This document shows positions 1 to 5,377 of a DNA stretch of 7,440 nucleotides, one piece after another. The translations under genes were made by a program, and so were the position numbers. Location: NCBI GenBank assembly GCA_034437455.1, contig DAOTUB010000276.1, positions 1-7,440 of the forward strand, written 5' to 3'. The notes below the pieces were generated by a model that ran no database searches, was not told where the DNA came from, and saw only the letters and a list, made by a program, of their open reading frames with translations. The stretch's first letter is position 1. Each line of letters starts with the position of its first letter. This DNA is from DAOTUB01 sp034437455 (lineage in GTDB: Bacteria > Chloroflexota > Anaerolineae > B4-G1).

Positions 1-28
1 TGCGGGTAAAGAAAGGCTTGTCTAGGAC

Positions 29-562
29 TTGAATCCTGAACAGACAGGCCAAACCCCTATATATACCGGTTCGCCAAGCGAAGAACGTATATGTGGTGGT
101 AGGCTAAAAACTTTTATCCAAAGTCCAATCATGAAGGACTGCGACTTTATGCTCGAAGTCGAAGGGCTGTGGTTGGGCGCCTTTGGTTCACTTCAGGGAG
201 GAGACATCGCGGTCACCAAAATCACGCACGACATCACGTACGAGTCTGGGGCCTCGACGACCCTCTTCATCCCTGGGACCACGAGCTTTGGAGAGATCTC
301 GCTCTCGCAGGGATTTGGCGACTATATGGCGCTCTATAACTGGCTCATGCTGGCTTCCAATGGACGCATCATTGCCGCGCGTAGAAATGCCACCATCCAG
401 ATGTTCAGTCAAAAAACGCTCGTATTGCAGTGGTATCTTGAAAACGCCTGGCTCACAAAACTCTCCAGCTTTACCAAGTTGATGGTGGACGCCACATTAA
501 CGAAAAAGGCCAGACTGGCACTCACGATAGCGGCTGAAACAATCACGTACGAGGAACCATAA
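29..562 (+). CDS. eCIS inner tube protein (gp19-like, Afp1/Afp5 type)
   Basis: Probable subunit of the inner tube through which an eCIS delivers its cargo. The fold is that of T4 gp19-like tube proteins, which form stacked hexameric rings. Seen in the sequence: from about residue 35 the order of elements fits this family, with LEVEGLWLGAFGSLQGGDI (first strand pair and loop), PGTTSFGEISLSQG, LYNWLMLASNG, the AARRNATIQMF hairpin and QWYLENAWLTKL. 177 residues is close to the usual size of about 150 to 170 plus a leader. The start is uncertain. TTG at 29 is the first start after an in-frame TAG at 23-25, and an AGGA lies too close to it (24-27). ATG at 131 (residue 35) begins where the family homology begins but has no clear ribosome binding site. 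The first 100 bases are AT-richer than the rest. An upstream frame ending in TGA at 30-32 would overlap the TTG, suggesting coupling. The family call is from motif recognition, without alignment. Confidence 0.82.
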   Translation: MNPEQTGQTPIYTGSPSEERICGGRLKTFIQSPIMKDCDFMLEVEGLWLGAFGSLQGGDIAVTKITHDITYESGASTTLFIPGTTSFGEISLSQGFGDYMALYNWLMLASNGRIIAARRNATIQMFSQKTLVLQWYLENAWLTKLSSFTKLMVDATLTKKARLALTIAAETITYEEP

Positions 563-574
563 TGGGAAGCGGTC

Positions 575-589
575 AACCGGGCGCCGGTT
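575..589 (+). other. Small hairpin in the spacer after the tube gene
   Basis: The 77-base spacer between the tube gene and the gp41-like gene contains a perfect 6-bp stem, AACCGG / CCGGTT, around a GCG loop. It is not followed by a clean T tract (the bases after it are TGTAAGC), so it is not a convincing intrinsic terminator. It could be an mRNA 3'-end stabiliser or a weak attenuator, separating a very abundant structural protein from low-copy assembly proteins. That role is inference. Confidence 0.3.
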
Positions 590-639
590 TGTAAGCATAT
601 AAGCCTACGCCGGGTTTCCCCCGCTGAGAGAACGAGAAT

Positions 640-1011
640 ATGAAATTGCAGACCGAGTTTAAATTCACCCTACCGGTGGGGTACGTCGACCGGGAAGGGA
701 ACGTGCATAAGCAGGGCAGGATGCGCATGGCTACCGCCATGGACGAGATCACGCCGCTGAACGATATGCGGGTGCAGGCGAACGAGGCTTACCTGGTGAT
801 CGTATTGCTCACGCGGGTGATCACCCAGTTGGGGTCGCTGCCCCAGGTGAACACCAGCGTGGTCGAGAATCTCTTTGCCGCCGATCTGGCCTACCTCCAG
901 GAGTTCTACCGCCAGATCAACGAGACCGGCAAGACCACGCGGCCGGTGACCTGTCCTCACTGCGACAACACAATCGAGGTGGATTTGGCCAGCCTGGGGG
1001 GGGAATCATAG
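640..1011 (+). CDS. Mu gp41/P2 E-like tail assembly protein with C-terminal CPHC motif
   Basis: Likely a tail assembly protein of the Mu gp41/P2 E type, as commonly found in environmental eCIS loci. In phages these proteins are chaperones for tail-length control and are not in the finished particle. Seen: a beta-rich N-terminus (residues 1-30, FKFTLPVGYVDREG then HKQGRMRMATAMDEI), followed by a helical part (residues 44-95, ending LFAADLAYLQEFYRQIN). This order, strand pair then 'MRMATAMDEI' then long helices ending in an L..FY motif, is what led to the assignment. A short C-terminal segment carries TCPHCDNTIEVDLASLGG; CPHC at 105-108 is half of a zinc-ribbon-like pair, with no second CxxC. 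The ATG at 640 follows a weak GAGAACGAG purine stretch. The last codons sit on a run of eight G (996-1003), and the TAG stop (1009-1011) lies in the base of a strong hairpin, so a -1 frameshift extension to 1175 (178 residues) is likely. Family call from recognition only. Confidence 0.78.
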   Translation: MKLQTEFKFTLPVGYVDREGNVHKQGRMRMATAMDEITPLNDMRVQANEAYLVIVLLTRVITQLGSLPQVNTSVVENLFAADLAYLQEFYRQINETGKTTRPVTCPHCDNTIEVDLASLGGES

Positions 1012-1048
1012 GCTACCCCCTCGACCGATTGCACGAGGAGGTAGCCTA
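996..1048 (+). promoter_or_regulatory. Putative programmed -1 ribosomal frameshift signal
   Basis: Three elements appear in the expected order. (1) A run of eight G at 996-1003, read in the upstream gene as CTG GGG GGG GAA; bases 996-1002 therefore form a perfect G GGG GGG slippery heptamer, where both tRNAs can re-pair after slipping back one base. (2) A six-base spacer, 1003-1008. (3) A hairpin with 5' arm 1009-1023 (TAGGCTACCCCCTCG) and 3' arm 1034-1048 (CGAGGAGGTAGCCTA), 14 of 15 positions paired with a single C/A mismatch (1018/1039) and a 10-base loop. Upstream, GAGGTGG at 976-982 resembles the internal Shine-Dalgarno that stimulates dnaX frameshifting. After the shift the frame reads GGA ATC ATA GGC TAC, joining the DUF6760-like frame without a stop. 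The elements are seen directly; function is inferred from phage precedents. Confidence 0.72.
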
Positions 1049-1175
1049 CGTCGCCTACCATTTTCACTGGCCGCTGGACGACATCTTGAGCCTGGAGCAC
1101 CGGCAGCGACGACGCTGGGTGCAAGAGATCGCCGGGATTAACCGCCGCATGAACGAGGCCGGTCAAGGGGTATAG
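1011..1175 (+). CDS. DUF6760-like small eCIS protein, probably made as a -1 frameshift extension
   Basis: 54 codons in frame from GGC at 1011 to TAG at 1173-1175. The product contains GYPLDRLHEEVAYVAYHFHW (residues 1-20), then PLDDILSLEHRQRRRWVQEI and INRRMNEAG. I recognise this as the DUF6760-like family found next to gp41-like proteins in eCIS loci; its molecular role is unknown to me. It is helical, with a basic/aromatic RQRRRWVQEI stretch. The frame has no ATG, GTG or TTG start before the conserved GYPLDRL; I read it back codon by codon to about 771 and found only CTG at 951 and 960. The nearest start is TTG at 1029, which removes GYPLDR and has no ribosome binding site. ATC/ATA at 1005-1010 would be very rare starts. 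The best explanation is translation as the C-terminal part of a 178-residue gp41-like/DUF6760 fusion through the slippery G run just upstream. A sequencing deletion in the G run would also explain it. Confidence 0.75.
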   Translation, partial: GYPLDRLHEEVAYVAYHFHWPLDDILSLEHRQRRRWVQEIAGINRRMNEAGQGV

Positions 1176-1207
1176 CCAGCCACGTTTAGCGATGAGAAGG
1201 GAAATCG

Positions 1208-1390
1208 ATGGCAGCATCGTACGACGATCCCAGCGCTTCGTATGTTTTTGGAAGCGAGGACGACGAGGACGACGAATCGATAGATATCGAGGATATCGAC
1301 CTGCAAGCTCTGGCCGAGGAGTTGGTGGCGCTGCTCAAGCAAGAGCTGCGGCTGGAGGACGAGCGCCGGGGCTGGCATCACGTGTGGTGA
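1208..1390 (+). CDS. Small acidic eCIS-associated protein, 60 residues
   Basis: I do not recognise a named family. The ATG at 1208 has a good ribosome binding site (GAGAAGGG at 1194-1201, six bases upstream), and the gene sits in the operon 32 bases after the DUF6760-like frame and 17 bases before the second tube gene. Seen: residues 1-16 neutral; 17-31 extremely acidic (EDDEDDESIDIEDID); 31-53 a predicted amphipathic helix, LQALAEELVALLKQELRLED; then a basic/aromatic end, ERRGWHHVW. The helix resembles the extreme C-terminus of the 753-residue protein encoded at 2331-4592 (same D-L-x-x-L ... L-x-K-x-x-L ... E-x-E-R spacing, also behind an acidic stretch). A docking peptide or small assembly factor is plausible, but that is inference. 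The good binding site and conserved-looking helix argue that it is real. Confidence 0.7.
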   Translation: MAASYDDPSASYVFGSEDDEDDESIDIEDIDLQALAEELVALLKQELRLEDERRGWHHVW

Positions 1391-1395
1391 CCTAG

Positions 1396-1402
1396 AAGGA
1401 GG
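1396..1402 (+). promoter_or_regulatory. Strong ribosome binding site of the second tube gene
   Basis: AAGGAGG five bases before the ATG at 1408. It is the best Shine-Dalgarno in the window and fixes this start over the internal in-frame ATG at 1444, so the Ala/Gly-rich leader of the tube protein is very probably translated. Confidence 0.75.
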
Positions 1403-1407
1403 CCGGA

Positions 1408-2112
1408 ATGGGCTTGATAGATGAAAATGTCCCGTCATTGACCATGGCAGGCATCTCCGGAGCAGTTTCTCAGGCAGCCGGGGGCGTCGTCGCGGGCGCT
1501 GCTGGCGCGGCGACGACGGCCGCGATGGCTGTCGGCATCCGATCGTTGGAGTCGGCGTCGGGGATGCGTTTTGATCCGGCCCCGGCTTATCTGTTTTTCG
1601 TGGAGCTGTCGGGCGTCTTTGTCGCGCTGTTCACCAAGTGCAGCGGGTTGGAGGTGAAACGCGACCAGGAAAAGGTTGTGGAGGGCGGGGTAAACAATCA
1701 CGTGCGCGTATTGCCCGGCCGCGTCTCGTTCAGCAACATCAAGCTGGAACGCGGTCTCAGTTTGTCGCGGGGGCTTTGGGACTGGATGATGCAGGGGCGA
1801 TACAACTTTCAGGTGAAGCGGATCAATTTTTCCATCGTCCAGGGGGCGCCGGGACACAACCTCGCCACGGCGATCGCGGGCGCTACCGGCCTCGAGTCGG
1901 GCACGTTCATGACGGTGGCCGGGCAGGGGTTTGGCAAGGTCAAGCATTGGGACGTCGTGGATGCGTTTCCCGTCAAATGGGAGATGTCATCGCTCAATGC
2001 ATCCAGCGGTGAAACCGTGATCGAAACGCTCGAAATAGCCCACCAGGGCCTGTCGCTGAGTTATGACGTGCTTACCCCAATGAGCTTGGTAGCGGGTCCG
2101 GGAGGTTTGTGA
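1408..2112 (+). CDS. Second eCIS tube protein (gp19-like) with Ala/Gly-rich N-terminal extension
   Basis: A second gp19-like tube protein, in the position of the Afp5-type tube component that sits near the baseplate and initiates the tube. Core domain from about residue 53: FDPAPAYLFFVELSGV, FTKCSGLEV, the VEGGVNNHVRVLPGRVSFSNIKL region, LERGLSLSRGLWDWM, and the family-typical end, FPVKWEMSSLNASSGETVIETLEIAHQGL (split over residues 187-215). It keeps more consensus tube motifs than the first tube gene. Two oddities: residues 14-44 are a hydrophobic Ala/Gly run (SQAAGGVVAGAAGAATTAAM) ahead of the domain, and residues 146-178 are a Gly/Ala-rich insertion (GHNLATAIAGATGLESG) before the last strands. 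Such proteins normally have 150 to 180 residues, so 234 is long. The ATG at 1408 has an excellent AAGGAGG site. The partner is probably the LysM adaptor at 4626-5360. Confidence 0.86.
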   Translation: MGLIDENVPSLTMAGISGAVSQAAGGVVAGAAGAATTAAMAVGIRSLESASGMRFDPAPAYLFFVELSGVFVALFTKCSGLEVKRDQEKVVEGGVNNHVRVLPGRVSFSNIKLERGLSLSRGLWDWMMQGRYNFQVKRINFSIVQGAPGHNLATAIAGATGLESGTFMTVAGQGFGKVKHWDVVDAFPVKWEMSSLNASSGETVIETLEIAHQGLSLSYDVLTPMSLVAGPGGL

Positions 2113-2150
2113 TCTCTCTGTGGAATGGTAAGCGTTCAGATGGTGATTCC

Positions 2151-2189
2151 AGCGCCGGTCGAGTAGGAGCAAAGCGACGTATCGAGACC
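2151..2189 (-). repeat. REP-like palindromic element, copy A
   Basis: Read on the minus strand this begins GGTCTCGATAC, has a GC-rich middle, and ends TACTCGACCGGCGCT. Its ends are imperfect inverted repeats (GGTC ... GACC). It has the same outline, TCGATAC ... TACTC then a GCGCT tail, as the copy at 2220-2268, which faces it. Elements of this form are widespread intergenic palindromes in high-GC genomes; the assignment rests on similarity of the two copies only. Confidence 0.5.
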
Positions 2190-2219
2190 AAACGGATTGT
2201 GCATACAGCCCCGCTCGCT

Positions 2220-2268
2220 TGATTTCGATACACACGAAGCTGCGCTTCGATGCTACTCAATCAGCGCT
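2220..2268 (+). repeat. REP-like palindromic element, copy B
   Basis: Begins TGATTTCGATAC and ends CTACTCAATCAGCGCT, with terminal TGATT/AATCA inverted repeats. In the middle is a perfect 6-bp hairpin, CGAAGC-TGC-GCTTCG, at 2235-2249. It is related to copy A at 2151-2189 in opposite orientation, giving a paired, BIME-like arrangement in the 218-base gap between the second tube gene and the 753-residue gene. I see no convincing promoter or small gene in the rest of this gap (2113-2330). Confidence 0.5.
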
Positions 2269-2330
2269 CGCTCCGATGTCTGGTAAGATGGCGGAGTGCT
2301 TATTAGAGTGAATGGCGACCGAGAACGACC

Positions 2331-4592
2331 ATGGCGAATGACCAGTTGGACCGTCACCGGGCTGCGGCAGAGCAATCCGGCTATATACGCCAGGCGGTGA
2401 CCTCGCTGACGCGACGGACGCGCCAGGCACTGTCTCCCTGGGTGCGGCGCCGACTGCTGGGGACCGTCCACCCCATACCCGTCTCCACACAGGGCATACG
2501 TCGCCCATCCACGCTGACGTTGAGGAACACCCGGTCGTTGTTAAGTCGCGTCCAGCGCGTCGCGGATCGGACAGTGATTTGGAAACCGGACGTCGGCGCG
2601 CTGCGACCCGCTCTCGTCGAGCGTTTCACCCGCACGGTCGCCGATCGCTCCCAGGCGCTCCGACTGGTCGGCGTCCGGCGCCGGCCTGCGGGGACTGCGC
2701 CAACAACGTCCCACTGGGGGGAAGATGTCGAGATGGTCCTGCCGGTGGGGCCTGTATCGTCAGGCGCGGGAGTCGAGGGGCGGATCACCGGACCGGGGAT
2801 AAAGGGGCCTAGCACCTTCTCTTTGGGTCAAAGGATCCCGCCAATGTCCTCCACCCCATCAACTCCGCGAGCGTCGCGACCAGCGGCCCCACCACGGGTG
2901 ACTCGCCAGCCGCCGCGCAGGACTCCTCCTGCCAGGTCTCGCCTCTACACCCGGGTCGAGGAGGTCGCTCCGCCTGGCAAGGCCTTGCCAGACGTTCGAG
3001 CACCGTCAGAGCAGCCCGAGCGCCGACCCGAACCACGCCGTGCGGTCAAGCCGCCCTCGGTCCAGCGGGAGGCAGCGTCCCAGGCAGAGTCGCCTCCAGC
3101 CGAGCGGGAGACGGTGCCGTCGGAGCAGGCCGAGCGGGAGGTAGAGCCAGAGATGGTGTTGCGAACGGAGCCACCTCAACCACCTTCAGTCGAACGGAAA
3201 GCAGCGCCGCCGAAACAGGTCGAGCGCCGGCCCGAGCCTCCCCCATCTCCTCCTATCCAGCGGGAGGCGGCGCCGGAGATGACGCCTCGGGCAGAGCCAC
3301 CCCCAGTCGAGCGGGAGGTAGCACCGCCAGAGCAGGTCGAACGCCGCCCGGAGGAACCGGGCCGGGGCGCCGAGCCGCCTCCATCCCCTCCGATCCGGCG
3401 GGAGGCAGCGCCGGAAGTAGCGCCGCGGGCCGAGTCCCCTCCAGTCGAGCGGGAGGTCGCGTTGCCGGAACCGCCGGAGCGCCGACCGGAAGAACCAGAG
3501 CGGGTCGCCGAACCGTCCCCGGTCGAGCGGGAGGCAGCGCCGGAGATGGTGCTGCGGGTGGAGCCGCCGCCAGTGGAGCGGAAAGCAGCGCCACCGGAGC
3601 CACCAGAGCGCCGGTCCGAACCGCGCCGCGCAGTCGAGCCGTCCCCGTCTCCTCCGATCCAGCGGGAGGCAGCGGAGCCAGCACCGGAGCCGCGCCGAGT
3701 GGAGCAGGACATTACTCGACCCGTGCAGCCGCCTATGCCTGAGGCGCCCACGCCCGAAATCAGCGAAACGGCGACGCCCCTGGGCAGAGATATTCTGGCG
3801 CGAGCGACCTCGCGGGCGCGGCTGTCGTTGAGCAGGCCCCGACCGCTTGCCGGATCCAGACGACCCTTGATACTGGCACAGGCCAAGCCCGAAGCAGGGC
3901 AGGCAGCGCCTCGCCCGGCGATGCCAGAAACGTCCAGTTGGGCCTTGCGCTACATCCGCTCGCAGACCGCCACGCCAGCGCTCTACGCCCGAGGCCCCGA
4001 CGTCTACATTGGGCCAAGTCGCTCGCTCGCTGTATCAGGACTCGATCCAACCTATCAAGCCAAGCGCCAGGCCAGCGCCCAAACCGGCGTTCAGATGCCG
4101 TCTCAGATGATGGCGCCGTCATCGTCCAAGCTGCACCCGTTGGCGCTCCTGGAGGCGTGGAAGGCGCAGGATGAGGATCGGCTGCCGTTGGCCTCCCCAC
4201 CACAACCGGCGCCCCCCAGATCCCCTGCGCGCCCGTTGCAGGCGCGACCGACCCCGACGACCCAGGCCAGACCGGGTAGCGTGGCTCAGCCCAGGGAACC
4301 GTCCCGGCCGCCAGCGCGTCCATTGCCCCCTCAACCGGAACCGGTGCAGATCGAGCGGCCTCAGCTACAGTTACCACTGGCCGAAACGATCCAACGGCAG
4401 CCCGCTCCCGCCGTCGGAGCGTTCGTCCCGCAGGACATTGTCGTACAAAGGGCAGAAGGAGAGGAGGAAGTTGACGAGCCGGAGGAACTCGACCTGGCCG
4501 AACTGAGCCGGCGGGTCTATCCGCTCGTCAAACGGTTATTGGCCATCGAGCGGGAACGCATGCCGGGCCGTTCGGCGTTCCGACGGGATTAG
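2331..4592 (+). CDS. Large Pro/Arg/Glu-rich low-complexity protein of the eCIS operon, function unknown
   Basis: 753 residues, not assigned to a family. ATG at 2331 follows an in-frame TAG at 2304; its ribosome binding site is weak. Seen: residues 1-125 Arg-rich and possibly helical (SLTRRTRQALSPWVRRRLLG, SLLSRVQRVADRTVIWKP); 126-225 Pro/Arg-rich; 225-465 a degenerate repeat of about 42 to 46 residues built from pieces such as PPIQREAAPEM, PPPVEREVAPPEQVERRPEE; 480-620 a partly structured stretch (PLGRDILARATSRARLSLSR, SSWALRYIRSQTATPALYARGPDVYIGPSR); 640-700 Pro-rich; an acidic patch (EGEEEVDEPEELD) and a final helix, LAELSRRVYPLVKRLLAIER, at about 722-741. No signal peptide, membrane segment, HExxH motif or recognisable toxin domain. 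Placed between tube and adaptor genes, it could be a baseplate-associated scaffold, a flexible ruler, or a particle-bound cargo carrier. The C-terminal helix looks like a docking module because it is shared with the 60-residue protein at 1208-1390. Coding status is supported by frame length and operon context. Confidence 0.8.
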   Translation: MANDQLDRHRAAAEQSGYIRQAVTSLTRRTRQALSPWVRRRLLGTVHPIPVSTQGIRRPSTLTLRNTRSLLSRVQRVADRTVIWKPDVGALRPALVERFTRTVADRSQALRLVGVRRRPAGTAPTTSHWGEDVEMVLPVGPVSSGAGVEGRITGPGIKGPSTFSLGQRIPPMSSTPSTPRASRPAAPPRVTRQPPRRTPPARSRLYTRVEEVAPPGKALPDVRAPSEQPERRPEPRRAVKPPSVQREAASQAESPPAERETVPSEQAEREVEPEMVLRTEPPQPPSVERKAAPPKQVERRPEPPPSPPIQREAAPEMTPRAEPPPVEREVAPPEQVERRPEEPGRGAEPPPSPPIRREAAPEVAPRAESPPVEREVALPEPPERRPEEPERVAEPSPVEREAAPEMVLRVEPPPVERKAAPPEPPERRSEPRRAVEPSPSPPIQREAAEPAPEPRRVEQDITRPVQPPMPEAPTPEISETATPLGRDILARATSRARLSLSRPRPLAGSRRPLILAQAKPEAGQAAPRPAMPETSSWALRYIRSQTATPALYARGPDVYIGPSRSLAVSGLDPTYQAKRQASAQTGVQMPSQMMAPSSSKLHPLALLEAWKAQDEDRLPLASPPQPAPPRSPARPLQARPTPTTQARPGSVAQPREPSRPPARPLPPQPEPVQIERPQLQLPLAETIQRQPAPAVGAFVPQDIVVQRAEGEEEVDEPEELDLAELSRRVYPLVKRLLAIERERMPGRSAFRRD
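3243..3680 (+). repeat. Degenerate coding repeat inside the Pro-rich protein
   Basis: About three to four imperfect units of roughly 126 to 138 bases. Equivalent points (CCatcTCCtcC-like, encoding PSPPIQREAA or its variants) start at about 3243, 3381, 3513 and 3639. Each unit runs from PSPPIQREAAPEM through a PPVEREV/A block to ERRPEEP. The spacings are multiples of three, so unit gain or loss keeps the frame. GAGCGGGAGG-type words recur throughout. Confidence 0.7.
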
Positions 4593-4625
4593 CGTGACGC
4601 TCAGACGAGAGAGAGGAGCAGTCGT

Positions 4626-5360
4626 ATGGCAATTACGGGAATGATCAATCCAATGCAGATGTTTACGGCGCCCGATCCCCCGAGTCCGGTATCGTGGACC
4701 CAGCAAAAGGCCAAAATTGTGACCGTGGGCGCGTCGCCGATGGATGAGGAATACGTCGAGCTCGAATTTCAGTTCAATCCAGAGACGATCAAGATCACCA
4801 AGGAAGTGGAGTGGGGAGGAAAGAAGGATACCATCCAGGAAAGAAACGCGCCCGATCTAAAGTTTGGCGGCGGAAAGCCGGCCGAGTTCTCGCTGGCGCT
4901 CGTGTTTGACACCAGCGAAAACATGCTGTACCGAGACGTGCGAATGTACACGAACGAACTACTCAAGCTCGTCAAGTTGTATGGCCCCGTCGAGGATCGG
5001 TATGAACCACCCCAGGTGGAATTTCAATGGGGCGCGCTCACCCTCTTTCTGGCCGTCGTCGAAAAAGTGGAGATCACCTACAAGCTGTTCGACCCGGATG
5101 GCACGCCGGTGCGGGCCGAGGCGACCGTTAATTTCATCCAGCAGGACGATAGCGACGATTTTTCTGGACCCACAAACCCGACCACGCGCACCGAGGCCAG
5201 AAAGACGCGCATCGTGCAGCAAGGCGATCGGCTCGACTTGATCGCCTATCAAGAGTACGGGGCGGTGGCTCACTGGCGCCACCTGGCCGAGGCGAACAGC
5301 CTGCGCGATCCCAGAAGTTTGCAACCGGGACAGGTCCTGGTGATTCCTCCATTGCCGTAG
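4626..5360 (+). CDS. eCIS tube-baseplate adaptor with C-terminal LysM (Afp7-like)
   Basis: Connects the inner tube to the spike hub, as Afp7 and related proteins do. Two parts are seen. Residues 35-180 fit the 'contractile injection system tube protein' N-terminal domain: ELEFQFNPETIKITKEVEW, then GGKPAEFSLALVFDTSEN, LLKLVKLYGPVEDRYEPPQV, FQWGALTLFLAVVEKVEITY and the EATVNFIQQDD end. Residues 195-244 are a LysM module: RIVQQGDRLDLIAYQEYGAV, HWRHLAEANSLRDPRSLQPG, and a final VLVIPPLP. In this family the LysM packs inside the particle rather than against peptidoglycan. The NPETI element is a hallmark. ATG at 4626 has an AGGAG site (4614-4618) seven bases upstream; the gene starts 33 bases after the Pro-rich gene and ends 17 bases before the spike gene, so they are surely co-transcribed. 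Length, 244, is normal for the family. Confidence 0.93.
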   Translation: MAITGMINPMQMFTAPDPPSPVSWTQQKAKIVTVGASPMDEEYVELEFQFNPETIKITKEVEWGGKKDTIQERNAPDLKFGGGKPAEFSLALVFDTSENMLYRDVRMYTNELLKLVKLYGPVEDRYEPPQVEFQWGALTLFLAVVEKVEITYKLFDPDGTPVRAEATVNFIQQDDSDDFSGPTNPTTRTEARKTRIVQQGDRLDLIAYQEYGAVAHWRHLAEANSLRDPRSLQPGQVLVIPPLP

Positions 5361-5377
5361 CATAAGCGGAGACGAAT

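Noticed and set aside
575..594. Intrinsic terminator after the tube gene
   Set aside because: Stem of only six pairs and no T tract; kept only as a hairpin of unknown role.
1036..1041. AGGAGG as a ribosome binding site for a further small gene
   Set aside because: No start codon follows at a suitable distance; the bases are the 3' arm of the hairpin and encode EEV of the DUF6760-like protein.
1192..1395. 67-residue plus-strand frame overlapping the 60-residue gene
   Set aside because: It is rich in Arg and Gly from out-of-frame reading; the frame starting at 1208 has the better-spaced ribosome binding site and a sensible acidic-helix composition.
3243..3680. CRISPR array or tandem non-coding repeat
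   Set aside because: The units are in frame, degenerate and protein-coding, with no constant repeat separated by unique spacers.
3176..3886. Long minus-strand frames (236 and 143 residues) opposite the Pro-rich gene
   Set aside because: They are Ser/Gly/Arg or Ala/Pro low-complexity translations caused by the GC-rich repeat on the plus strand, and have no ribosome binding site or recognisable domain.
2331..4592. Idea that the large protein is a DUF4157-type or other metalloprotease toxin
   Set aside because: No HExxH or other metal-binding catalytic motif is present, and composition is Pro/Arg/Glu repeats.
2331..4592. Idea that the large protein is the tape measure (Afp14-like)
   Set aside because: It lacks the long helical, hydrophobic-core pattern of tape measures, which in Afp-type loci lie downstream of the baseplate genes; a ruler-like role cannot be excluded but there is no family evidence.
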